Assembly (NCBI GenBank): GCA_022702705.1
Contig: CM040421.1
Span: 72,100,121-72,164,120, forward strand
DNA length: 64,000 nt
Source: Papilionanthe hookeriana x Papilionanthe teres
Lineage: Eukaryota > Streptophyta > Magnoliopsida > Asparagales > Orchidaceae
Direction: 5' to 3'
The notes beneath the pieces are model-generated. The model was not told where the DNA came from. It saw only the letters and a list, made by a program, of their open reading frames with translations, and searched no databases. The position numbers were made by a program, and so were the translations under genes. Every line of letters begins with the position of its first letter. The stretch's first letter is position 1. Positions 44,049 to 55,055 of this stretch are shown one piece after another.

Positions 44049-44066
44049 TGGCACCATTTGCTGGAG
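44049..44066 (+). other. PBS-like site after the C LTR
   Basis: AGTTTT then TGGCACCATTTGCTGGAG, resembling the Athila PBS TGGCGCCGTTGCC. It is on the outer side of what is otherwise a 3' LTR, so this LTR also behaves as a 5' LTR of a now mostly lost internal region. Confidence 0.65.
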
Positions 44067-44593
44067 GTTAAATATTCTAAAAAGTGGTATCAAATTCTTA
44101 TATTTTAAAGCATATTTAAAAATCGCATCGCATCAGCAGATAGCATAGGGGGAGGGAAATCCAGACTTTTCTTATGACTCAAGTCATTGTGATGGCCTCA
44201 TGTCCCATCAAATATATATATTTATTATTACTTGGGGAGGGAAATCTGGACTTTTTTTATTTTTCTTAGATAAACCTGGGTTTAACTTTTAACTCCCTCT
44301 TTATTAATCCTTGCATTAATAGAAAGATGTTATCGTTATTATTATTTTTTATGTCTCATGTGTGAGATAAATATGGGTAGTAATGAGACAGAGTAGTTAA
44401 AAATTTTTTTTTTAATGCCATGATGGACTTTTGACAATGGTAGATATGATAAGACATGGTATATATATATATAAATATATATATGTTAGGGTGAGGCGTG
44501 AGTACACATGTGATAATAGTTTAATAGGATGATGCCTAGCCCTCCTTTTCTGATAGTTGCATGCCTAGGATGTGATATAAGTAGCATAGTTTA

Positions 44594-44683
<90 letters not shown>

Positions 44684-44816
44684 TATTTTACCATTATTTT
44701 TTTTTATCATGCGCATGAGAGAGTTTTATTATATATATATATTAGATTATTATTATTATAGAATAATAATAATAATATAATTTTCCTTCCCGTATTTTTT
44801 TGACTCGAACACATCA
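44067..44816. other. AT-rich segment with microsatellites
   Basis: No gene. GGGAGGGAAATC[CT][AG]GAC occurs at about 44149 and 44236. A (TG)n run occupies 44595-44674 followed by (TA)n, and AATAAT-type repeats lie at 44740-44780. Confidence 0.7.
44595..44683. repeat. (TG)n(TA)n microsatellite
   Basis: About 39 TG units followed by a short TA run; the ORF over it (valine/cysteine alternation) is an artefact. Confidence 0.97.
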
Positions 44817-45190
44817 TCGTGATGAAATGAACGTCCCCCTTAGATAAAACGACATTTCGGACGCAGTAGTGTGGTCCATTTCGTCATCCGAGATTGTTCA
44901 GAGTCGTTTGAACCACTTTTTCGACTATCATGCCTAAAACGATAATTTGTGTATTTCAGCCCGTTCGCGCTATCATAAGGAAATGAACGTCCTTTCTAAG
45001 TAAAATCAATGTTCCGGATGCAATCGTGCAGTTAGTTTTGTCATCCGGATTCGTTCAAATGACCGGTCCAAAAGATAATAATTTGCACATATTTAGTTCG
45101 TCTGCAAAGACGATGCAAAATGAATGACCTTCCTAATTAAAATCGACGTCACGGACACGCTCGCGTGGTCTGTTTCATCGTTCGGGGTCG
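44817..45190 (+). repeat. Three-copy diverged tandem repeat (about 135-160 bp)
   Basis: Copies begin GATGAAATGAACGTCC (44817), AAGGAAATGAACGTCC (44979) and CAAAATGAATGACCTT (45116). Each contains a C/A-rich block like ATGTTCCGGATGCAATCGTG followed by TTTCGTCATCCG-type sequence. Non-coding; family unknown. 45191-45484 beyond it has no supported feature. Confidence 0.65.
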
Positions 45191-45484
45191 TCTAAATAAT
45201 TTGCACTAACTTTTTGGCCAATTAGATTCAATTTCACATGCGGCGTGACAGCTAACATTCGTCGACCCGATTAGAGTTGAATGAATAACAAAATGTCGAT
45301 CGACCATCGCCTGAGCGAAATCCATAATCTAACAGGATGACCCTAGCTACGTGTCTTCTCAACAAGCGTCGAAAGGTCCCGGGTGGGTGTCTGAACTATT
45401 AGATTTTACGGACAAGCCGTAAATTATCTTGAGTCATACAGGTGGACACCCTACACTCGTGACATCAAAAATTGATGTCAACAG

Positions 45485-46750
45485 TCTCGTTGGATGATCG
45501 AGAATCTTTCGGAGGAGGTAACCTACGTGTTGCTAACGGGGTTTCCCACGGTTTAAATGAAAGTGTGGAACTCATTCAGTTGAGTTTAGCAACTTCATTT
45601 GGACTAAGTGAATCCGATGAATATAGTGGTGCCGGGATGATGGAACCGTGGGATTTTAACCAGTCCGCTTAATCAATTTTAATATTTCCCCTAATAAAAC
45701 TTAAGACATTGAATTTGACACACTAGAAAACTTGAGCATAACACTTCTCTCATCTCTTGATTGTCACTTCTTAAACTAAACCCTCTGCAACAACAAAAAA
45801 CTTGGAGCAAGAACGGTGGGCAGCACGATCATCTTCAATAGCAGAACTGTTCTACATCAATTCAACTTTCCTTAGAAATAAATAACAAGTCATAGGACTT
45901 CGAGGTAGTTTGTATAGTGCAACATAAATCTTCACCTTATTTTTAGGCATTTGCATAATTATGTTATGCAATCTAAGCCCTAACTCATCTTAGGACTCCG
46001 AGGTAGTCGTTCATTACGACATAGACCCTCTTATCTACTAAGCCATTTGTATGATTGTGTCATAAAAATATAAGTCCTAATTAAATAAATTTGGTAAGAT
46101 TGGAACACTAGATAAGTCTTTCAAATTGTAGCCAAATCATAGGATAGCTGGGAAGTCATCGAAGTTCTCTTCGAATCTGTGATATCCCCTACCATTCTTC
46201 CTTTGGATCTCTAAAATAACTATTCCTAATTTGATTCATTCCCTTTTGAATTTCCAATGTCTAAACTTGAAAACTTTAAACCCTGAAATTCATGAAAGCA
46301 GAACCACCGATCTTAATCGAGAGTTTTCTTAAGTGACTCATGTCATTTGAGATGTAATTAACTATAGGGGCTTGCCCTTATATAGAACTTTAGAACCCAG
46401 GTAATATAAACCCTATTTAATCTCTCACATTAAATAGGGAAACTTGTTGGCTTATAAAATTGGTTCATAGGCCGAACGAATGACATAATTTTTATAGTTT
46501 ATTTAAATGAGCCTCATCATTAAGTATTGTGTCTATCCCTCGGGATAGATGCATGGCTTACAGTGCGACACTCGTTTATTTAAATTATTAAAGATATGAA
46601 ATCAGTTAAGGTTTCATACTTCAAAATTATGTTTTCAAATACCATTTTTAAAATCTAAATCTATTAAATTAAATCTAAATTATTTTTCTATTAAATTAAA
46701 TATAAATTATTTTCAAAACAACAATGAAATAAATTTAAAAACGACTGACA
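45485..46750 (+). repeat. Tat LTR fragment (same family as LTR A), plus orientation
   Basis: The reverse complement of 22256-22700 and 7800-8613 aligns here: GTTGGATGATCG, CGTGTTGCTAACGGGGTTTC, GTGGGATTTTAACC, and GGACTTCGAGGTAGTTTG. It lacks the terminal 40-60 bp next to the PBS. The ORF at 45472-45672 is not supported. Confidence 0.82.
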
Positions 46751-47126
46751 GTTCCCTTAGTGTAAAATCTACTTCACTGAATTACACAAAACAAGATATT
46801 AAATAGCTTGAATTCTTTAAGAATTCACTAAAATAGATGAAACAGGTGGAAGATATTATGACTGAATAAATGAAAACATATCAATTGCAACATACTTACA
46901 CGGTTCAAATGATTGGAGGGACTTTTGAGGAACATCTAAGTTGAACATGTAGATATGTCATGGGTATTGCCTGTGTATATTTCAAAAGAGAAAATTGAGT
47001 AATCCTGCGTGTCAATTCAAGCTGTCAGAGGAGTAATTTTGGAAGAAAAGTATTAGATGTCTAACAAATTTAAGATGAAAAAATGGTTAGTAACATAAAC
47101 CTGTAATCATTTCAACTGAACTATGT
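46751..47126 (-). other. Possible 3' flank of the Ulp1-like gene
   Basis: AT-rich with no ORF. It follows the stop of the protease frame on the minus strand. No polyadenylation site can be assigned. Confidence 0.3.
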
Positions 47127-47661
47127 TCATGACAATGCGAATTTACAAATCTCATATGTTATTTCTACTCTAAATAATGACAGATTTCTGCTATCCCAAT
47201 TTTCTATCCATTCGAGTTTATTCTTTTGTACAAGTGTTTCTATATATTTACAGACGAAAACACCACAGTCAAAACTATTACTCTGCACCGGAATGCCTCT
47301 GGCTATTACAAATTGCCAGCTACTCAGATCAGCGTTGAACGCTTCCCCGACATCCCTTGGAAAAAGTTCAATCTGCACATTTAAATTTAGAAATAAATCA
47401 ACAATAAAATAGGATAATGCGTCAAACAATACACATAATATGTTTGAAAATAATGTGTTCGGCAATAGAATAAGACAATGATCTTGTCCTGGGCCTTACA
47501 ATGTCGTCAGTGATACACAAATGCAATCTGTTGGGTAAGGAGTCATAAAATCTCCATTTGCGCTCCTTCATTGCCCTAACTATGAGTGTCCAATGCTGAT
47601 TATTGGTAGCAGAAGAAACTCCACATTCGCAGTAGTATCCCTTGTAATGTGTTCAACAAAC

Positions 47662-47940
47662 TAGGGTTGTCAAAACGGCTCATTGTTCGCGAACAGCTAG
47701 TGTTCGGCTCGTTAAGAAGCTCGTGTTTGGCTCGTTCACTAAGTTAAAAAGCCTTAACGAGCCGAACACGAACAAAGATTTGTTCGTTTATGTTCGGCTC
47801 GTTTTGACTCGAAATACTATTCCTCAATTATATATATATATATATGCATGTATGTATGTATAGATACATATTATATATCTATATCTACATAAATACATAT
47901 ATATATCTACATATATACATTGATATATACATATACATAC

Positions 47941-48024
<84 letters not shown>

Positions 48025-48126
48025 ATATATCTATATTTACATAAATACATACATATATCTACATATATATACATACATACATACATACATATATACATAC
48101 ATACATACATACATACATACATACAT

Positions 48127-48206
<80 letters not shown>

Positions 48207-48241
48207 ATATACATACATACATACATACATACATACATACA

Positions 48242-48275
<34 letters not shown>

Positions 48276-48534
48276 AATATATATTAATGAGTAGTATTTT
48301 TAAAATTTTTAAAAGATATATAATCAATTTGTGATTATTAATTAATTAAATATAATAAAAAGTATAAAATTAGATTGAAATGATGTTTTAATATAAACTA
48401 TAATTCTTAAATCTTGTCTGAACCCTTAACAGCTCGTGTTCGGCTCGTTAAGCAAACGAGCCGAACGCGAACACACTGTTTGGGCTCGAAATATAAACAA
48501 GCCTCACCTCGTGTTCGGCTCGTTTACACCCCTA
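47662..48534. mobile_element. hAT-type nonautonomous element (MITE) in the Ulp1-like exon
   Basis: Flanked by a perfect 8-bp duplication CAACAAAC (47654-47661 and 48535-48542), diagnostic for hAT. Ends TAGGGTTGTCAAAACGGCTC and, reading inward from the right, TAGGGGTGTAAACGAGCCGA. Subterminal GTTCGGCTCGTT and its complement AACGAGCCGAAC occur repeatedly at both ends. No transposase. The centre is (TA)n and (CATA)n. Confidence 0.92.
47830..48280. repeat. (TA)n / (CATA)n microsatellite block inside the hAT element
   Basis: Alternating TA and CATA tracts; the ORFs of Y/I and M/Y/V/C periodicity over it on both strands are artefacts. Confidence 0.97.
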
Positions 48535-49800
48535 CAACAAACCCTTTAACATTTTCTACTTTGTACAACTGCATAAAAAACAAAAATATCACATAAGAAC
48601 TAAAGGTCATGTTAGATGTATTTAGGTGCACTCTATAACACGTAAATTTTAAAATTTACCCAGTAGCATGGTGACACATATAGGTATGATCTATATAGTT
48701 GGGGTGCGTTGGATCTCTTATTTTCCTTCAGCATAGCAAATCAGTTAACTTGTTCTTTTCTTAACCAACCGTTCATGGGTAGTTCATCATGATAACGTCG
48801 AGTCAACGACACATGTCCCATATTAATTACCAATTCACCCCTGCATTTTGAATGTATATTTTTTTGCATAGAATGAATACAAAAGTAATACAAAAAATAA
48901 ATATAAAATGGTGCACTAACAAGTCAGTGAATTTGATGCAGCAGATTGATTATTTCCCACATATAATCTGGAATTTCTTGTCTAGCGGGAAAATCGACCA
49001 CCATAGCTGTTGGATGGACCTATAAGACAAATAACTAACAATATAAAATGAGAATATTAAACTTCGGAGTGTGAACACTTGAAGAAAATATTTTATACCT
49101 TATCGAGATAATCATCAACATCACGACACTTGTCCACTCTTTCCTGATCTTCCTCTTTATCTATAGATTCAACCTGAATATCTTCTACTTCCGTAATATG
49201 TACAGTTGATGGATCATAACTAATATCGTCAGTTATAGTTTGATGTACAACTGTCGATTCCCCCTTATCAACATCTGCAAGCTCTTCTTTATTAGATGGT
49301 GGTAGCTCAACCTGGTCTGCTTCCCCCTTATTTACAGCTACAACCTGTTATTTATGTGATTAGTAAATATTGACAATTCGTAGTTCAGAAAACAAAAATT
49401 TTATTTATGTAATAAAATTTTCCTCAACTTTCTCAATATGTATATGCTCTTTAACTGCCTGCAGTGTTATTTTTTTTGCTTCTTCTTCCGTTCAAAAATC
49501 ATAAACGGGGAACTGAGAAGCCTCTTTCTTCTACCTTCTCTAGTCTTGATCCTTTGAATTAAGTTTCATTATGGGGACTCTTTTATCCATTTCCTTAGAA
49601 ATTCCCCATCTGGTCGTTTTATTACTTTTACTTAATTACTGACATGACATTTCAACTCTATCATTATATTCTCTAAATCAGTCAGTCGAGTACTCATAGA
49701 AGCTTGAAATTCCAAAAACAATTTATGTTGGTCTTTTAAGTAATTCATGTATTTCTTCAAAACTAATACGAGGGCTAGAATGTGAAGATGTATGACGTCT

Positions 49801-50399
49801 GTTCATTGAGGACCGATATGAGAAGGCATTGTGGCAGCAACCTCAACGAACATAGGCGAGTGTGGTCTGGATTGTATCTCTCGTTGTGGGAGAAACTTCG
49901 CAGGACAAGATGGTTCTTTAAGTGGAGGGCCAAGTAAATGATGCTAACTGTCTTTCAATTGAAGGAAATAATCATAAACATACAAATCATTACAGATAAT
50001 CAAGGTCAATCAAACTATCATATGAGCATAATAACACTTTTTAGTGATTAAGAAAATAAATAACTTGCCTCGACAGGTCTGAGCCTCGTAAAGGCTAGCT
50101 GTATCTTTACATAATTTCACCTCACATTTACTGGCCACCTCAGCATTCATGGTCTAGCCTCAGGAAATGTTGGGAGGATTAAGGATGTGTACTCATAAAA
50201 CCAGAGTTGTGCGAGACATAATAAAGTAATTCATTGCTATGGTAAGAAGTATGAAATGAGCTTTCAAGAGTTATGCACAGGATACAAACCGTTAGAAGGA
50301 AAACAAAACCACTAATGTATCTCAGTGGTTGATCTGTCCTTATTTTCATGTGCGTAATCTGGAGGTGAGATGCCAAAATTTACTCAGTATTATCATATC
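49801..50399. other. No gene recognised
   Basis: AT-rich. It may contain 5' parts of the Ulp1-like gene, but no motif could be read with confidence; the minus ORF 50179-50376 is unsupported. Confidence 0.4.
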
Positions 50400-51045
50400 A
50401 ATTAGGAGTCTTAACTTCAGATTAGCTAATGTTTCTTATACACTTTGAAGAGGGTAAAGAAGATTTATACTTCTATTTGTTACAAAATCTCATTTTCATC
50501 TTTAATCATTTGATTCCTACTCTAATTACAATCTTTTTGCAAGAGGAAAGATTGTTTTTATTATCGTACTTATTTACACCTCTTTAGTTTAGAAAATTTA
50601 TATGTACTATTTGTCTTAATTTAGAAGTAGTAGACTTTAGTTTATAACCTCATACAACATTTCAATATTAATTCTCCTGCAAATTTTGTTTACAATTTTT
50701 ATAGAAATGTTTATAAGTTAACATGAAAATTTCCTCTCTTCCTTGTTGTGGGTTCGATATTGAGGTTTTTAAAGAAAATTCTATATTACTTGAAACAATA
50801 TGTATACTTGTGTAGTACCCCTATTGTGTAAGTCATTTATCAATTTTATAACATATTTATTTTGCACACTAGCCGCTGAATATAAATTGAATCAAGTTTT
50901 TAGGTATATTTTGGAATATAATTATCTGTGTAATTGCCGGTCGGGTCACACATTGATCCAAACAACTCCAAAATATATTAAATATAATACATTACTTTGC
51001 GTTGCATTTATTTTACAGTACATTACTTGTCAAAAAACTTAACAA
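50400..51045 (+). repeat. Decayed Athila-type LTR fragment
   Basis: Shares TTAGCTAATGTTTCTTATAC and TTGAAGAGGGTAAAGAAGAT with 56517-56560 of the solo LTR, then a GTGGGTTCGATATTGAGG-type block and CTATATTACTTGAAACAATA as in the C and solo LTR ends. The 5' part is missing. 51046-51660 beyond it has no recognised feature. Confidence 0.65.
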
Positions 51046-51661
51046 CCTCGAAATGTCATAATAGCAAAATCATAATTCTTATCATGTTATAGGATATTTA
51101 TTATCAATTGTGACCAACAATAGTTCTCATAGTTTTGAGTGGCAGCGTAGTTTGTCTTTAACGTGTGTCTATACCATGTTATTGATGGACCTTGGGGTCT
51201 CTAAGAAGTACTTTAGAGGTGCCCTTAAAGTATTAATTTTGTTCTAGGAATTGAAAATGCGGTTGTGCCAAATTATACTTCTAAAATTTTTTTGCTCTGT
51301 TTTATTATAAGTATATTTGACATTACGTAGCATTACGTGATAGCCCTCTAGAAGTTACTTTTTTTCCTATAAGCACTGTCTTACTTTTTTCTTTCGTTGA
51401 TAAAAGTCATACTTATAAAGATAAGAAATAAAAAAAACTAAGTGTGCTTATGAGTTAGGTATTTATTAGAAAACTAACCATAATTAATTTTTTTTATTCA
51501 TACATGAATACTCACAAACTCTCATAATGTGTTAAAGCTCTTGATCAATGTGCACTCTTTTCTCTTGATTATAACCATTTTTATAGGTATAAGCACTAGG
51601 TAGTTTGTGCCTAAAGGAAGGCCTTATTTGTGTTGGGCTTGGACCGGGCCTAACCATCAAG

Positions 51662-52531
51662 TCAAATGCTATAGCTAAATCTGGTTTCTACTGAGAGGAA
51701 AATTTCTTGGCTCGTTGTCTGTTTTACATAACGTAGGACAAGATGGGCTGCTTCTAAGTGTTGCACTCGTAACTTGTTCATAAATTGACTAAGGATATGA
51801 ACTACAAAAGCCAAGTTAGGGTGTGTTATAGTAAAGTAGATTATTCTCCCAAATAGTCTTAGGTATGATGATGGATCACTGATATATTCTCCTTTTGATT
51901 TGCTAGGAGATAAGTTTTGTTCCATAGGGAAAGTGTTTGGTTTTGCACCGAGGTAACCAACATCCTCAAGTATTTCAAGAGTATACTTTTGCTGTGAAAG
52001 CACAATACCCTTCTAGGATCGCGCAACCTCAATACCAAGGAAATATTTCAATTGACCAATATCCTTTAATTTGAATTAGTTACTCAAGAATATTTTGAGA
52101 TCTTTGATTTCTTACAAATTGTTCCCTGCAATGATGACATCATCTACATATATTAGAAGGGCGATGAATTTACCATTTTGGGATCGGACGAACAAGGAAT
52201 AATCTGCCTTTTATTACATAAAATAGGCTCGCTTTAGAGCGGTTGAAAGCTGAATGAACCATTGTCATGAAGCTTGTTTGAGGCCATATAATGATTTGTG
52301 GAGTTTACAAACTTGAATCTTCCCCTTTCTTCCGAGGCCAGGAGGTAGCGACATATATATGTCTTCGTCAAAGTCCCCATGCAAGAAAATATTATTGACA
52401 TCTAATTGGTGGAGATGCCATTGTTTGGTTGAAGCTAGCGCAAGGAGTAGGAGAACAGTTACAAGTTTTGCTTCAGGGGCAAAGGTTTCCTGGTAATCTA
52501 GCCCTTTAATTTGATTATACCCTTTTGCCAC
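51662..52531 (-). pseudogene. Copia pol: reverse transcriptase
   Basis: 52531-52265 starts MAKGYNQIKGLDYQETFAPE and continues through WHLHQLDVNNIFLHGDFDED and VCKLHKSLYGLKQAS. A frame break follows (the region around 52140 encodes the YVDD-type box: LIYVDDVIIAG is legible). 52003-51662 ends RT (KYTLEILEDVGYLGAKPNTF, then YLRLFGRIIYFTITHPNLAF). Nonsense and frame changes occur throughout 52010-52260. Confidence 0.9.
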
Positions 52532-53162
52532 TAATCTGGCTCTGTAGAGTTCAACTGTCTCATCTGCACAATTTTTGATTTTGTATACTCATTTGCATCC
52601 AATTGGCCTTTTTCCATGTAGTAATGGTACAAGGGACCATGTGCCATTGGCATTGAGTGCGTCAAGTTCTTCTCGCATAGCAAACTGCCACTTTGGATCA
52701 CGAGCAGCTTCTGCAAAAGTGCTTGGCTCCTTTTCAATTGAAAGAGCGGTGGTAAAGCACGATGTTTAGGTGACAATCTAGCATATGACAAGATATTAGT
52801 TACTGGATAGAAGGTACATGTAGCTTTGGCCAATGCGGAGTTCGATGTTGGGGGTTGTCGTGAGGGAAGAGAAATACCAACATGATACTCACGCAAATAG
52901 CTAAATGTTTTTGTTATTCTCATTGGTCGGGGTGATGATATTTGTTGGTATGGAGTTGTGGTTTGTTCTGAGAATGAATTTGGAGTGAACGAAGGTGAAT
53001 GAGTCTCTTGAGAGATAATTTTGTTATTTTGAGAAGATGGAATATCTTCTTGAGGTAATTCATCGAATGAAGGCATGTCGGTGTGGGTGGTGAAGTGTGG
53101 AATTGAACCTTTGTCTGTAATAAAAGAGGGGGAAGGAAAATTGTTTTCATGGAAAAGAACAT
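52532..53162 (-). pseudogene. Copia pol: linker between integrase and RT
   Basis: 53076-52531 has a serine/proline-rich stretch, then PVTNILSYARLSPKHRA, and AKATCTFYPVTNILSY-type sequence followed by a damaged W..AM..E..AL segment typical just before copia RT. The second frame (53162-52920) marks a frameshift near 52950. Confidence 0.75.
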
Positions 53163-54070
53163 CGCGTTATATAAAGACTTTCCTAGTTAAAAAGTCAAAA
53201 ACTTTATAGCCCTTTTGAGCATATGGATACCCTAAGAAAAGGCATCGAATGACTCTGGGATCAAATTTGGTTGGTCTCTGATGGTGTGTTGAAGCAAAAC
53301 AAAGACACCCAAACACACGCAAATGATCATATGTGGGTTATGTTTGGAAAAGCATTATGAAAGTAGTTTTTCCTTGAAAAATGGGTGTTGGTTTTCTGTT
53401 AATTAGTTAGGTGGCAGTTAGGATTGCATCTCCCCAAAATTTTTTTGGTGAATTGGATTGAAACAATAAGGCTCAGGCTATGTTGAGTAGGTGACAATGT
53501 TTTCATTCAGCTAAGCCATTTTATTGTGGAGTGGAGACACAATTGGATTGGTGAATGATGTTTTTGTCGAGATAAAGATTCCTCAATAGGAATTCAGGAC
53601 CATTATCACTTCAAATGATTTTTGACCTTTAAATTGAATTTTGTTTCAACAATGTTTATGAACTTGATGATGTATGAACGTGTATCTGATTTATGCTTCA
53701 TCAAATAAGTCCACGTGCATCGAGTATAATCATCAACAATTATGAGAAGATATCGTTCTCATGTGATTGAAGGAACTTGTATCCTCCCAAAATGTCGATG
53801 TGAATTAATTCAAAAGGCGTTTTTGAGTGAATGAACTTGCTTGAAAAGATGAACGAGTTTGCTTAGCCAATGGGGAAATTGACAATAAAAAATATTACAA
53901 ATTTTCTTGTCTATAATTGGGAAAGGAAACAAGCTGAAAAATTTATTTGATGGGTGACCTAAATGTTTATGCCATAGATTTGGGGATGGTGGAGTAGTAA
54001 CATTGCATTTGCTCTTTTGTGGAGTATCAAGATAGTAGAGTCCTCCTCTTTTAGTTACCGTCTCAATCAT
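53163..54070 (-). pseudogene. Copia pol: pre-integrase and integrase
   Basis: 54070-53810 carries the GAG-pre-integrase segment (GGLYYLDTPQKSKCN, then LWHKHLGHPSNKFFSL). Further left the integrase core reads in broken frames: DNGPEFLLRNLYLDKNIIHQ, then a PQ..NGLAE block with in-frame stops on both sides, and FWGDAILTATY. Confidence 0.85.
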
Positions 54071-54165
54071 CTTTCCCGATTATTGGTCCTGTAGCACACA
54101 GGTGTGGTTATTAAAAATGGCAAGGCATTGTGAATCGTGCATAAATTTGCTAATAGAAATCAAAT

Positions 54166-54588
54166 TTAATTTGAAAGAAGGGACACATAGAACATTTTGT
54201 AGAACGAGGTTAGCAAATGGATGTTGCCTATGTGTGCGACAGTTGCAGTAGCCTCGTTAGGCAAGTGAACATTTCGATTGGTGACACTGGATTTTGTAGT
54301 AAGTAGGTTGACAGAATATATCATGTGATCCGTGGCTCCTGTGTCAAGAATCCAGTACATTTCTTTGTCAAAAATAGGGGCACGAAAGGTTTTAATTGAG
54401 ATATTACTCATGGCTGATGTACTACCAACATGATTAGCCATCGAATTGGATTTGTTCTCTGTAAGTAGTGAAATGAGACTTTGATATTGTTCGGCTGTAA
54501 GGGTGAATGGTGCAGAACTCGTCGAGGTATTGAAATTCGCGTAGTTTGCTTTGAAAGTAAAATTTTTCTGTTCAGATTTGTTGCTCAC
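54166..54588 (-). pseudogene. Copia aspartic protease
   Basis: A 140-codon frame with MYWILDTGATDHMIYSVNLL, the D-T-G-A active site of copia proteases, followed by HLPNEATATVAHIGNI. The preceding AEQYQSLISLLTE is the usual gag tail. The frame looks intact but is isolated by breaks on both sides. Confidence 0.9.
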
Positions 54589-54599
54589 TGGATTGACCT

Positions 54600-55055
54600 T
54601 TGCAACTTCCTACAGTCATTGATGGTGTGTCCCTGCCATCCACAGTAATTGCATTTGAGATGTGTTCGACATGTGTCTGAGGTATGCCCAATTTTTCCAC
54701 ATTTTCCACACTTTAAATGAGGATTTTTAGGAGTGAAAATCCTCTCTGGTTTTCATGCGTTATGCTTCACGGCAGTGGTGCACCTCCATTATTCATCTCG
54801 CACTGCTTTTCTTCTTGAAGAGTGAGAGACCGTGTTTTGCTGACATTGGGAAGGCGATACATGAGCAAAATCTTCCCTCTTATACTAGTGTATGTTTCCG
54901 TAAGCCTCATGAGGAATTTCATGGTTTTCTAGTTTTGTTAAAACAACATCATTTCCTTCATGACACCACACGTAAATTTAGGAATGTTATAGAGGGTGTC
55001 ACATTCATCCATAGGCCTTTGAGCTTAATGTAATAAGCTCCAATTGTCATATCAC
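54600..55055 (-). pseudogene. Copia gag, C-terminal part with two zinc knuckles
   Basis: At about 54715-54630 the minus strand reads CGKCGKIGHTSDTC and CNYCGWQGHTINDC, two perfect C-x2-C-x4-H-x4-C knuckles. From 55044 leftward, MTIGAYYIKLKGLWMNV matches the gag helix region, followed by degenerate sequence with several stops (RGKILLMYRLPNVSKTRSL-like). The frame continues from 56996 across the solo LTR. The plus-strand ORF 54755-55033 is a shadow. Confidence 0.82.

Larger units (their letters stand above)
47127..49800 (-). pseudogene. Ulp1-like cysteine protease (C48) gene remnant
   Basis: The last exon (47371-47127) encodes WQFVIARGIPVQSNSFDCGV and FVCKYIETL, with the catalytic Cys and preceding Gln of Ulp1/SENP-type SUMO proteases. 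The exon before it (47661-47500, continued at 48568-48535 beyond an insertion) encodes QHWTLIVRAMKERKWRFYDS, with the His and Asp, and ends at a GTAAGG donor (47499-47494). The reading frame shifts by one base just before HW. Further upstream, an exon at 49344-49099 has clean splice borders and encodes an acidic stretch (ELPPSNKEELADVDKGES); another segment at about 49019-48924 reads ARQEIPDYMWEIINLL, and helical pieces lie at about 49800-49650. C48 domains are also carried by some plant MULEs, so host gene and transposon cargo are both possible. Confidence 0.7.

Noticed and set aside
44598..44780. ORF of cysteine-valine repeats
   Set aside because: Translation of a (TG)n microsatellite.
47844..48276. 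Overlapping ORFs rich in Y, I, M, V, C on both strands
   Set aside because: Translations of (TA)n and (CATA)n tracts inside the hAT MITE.
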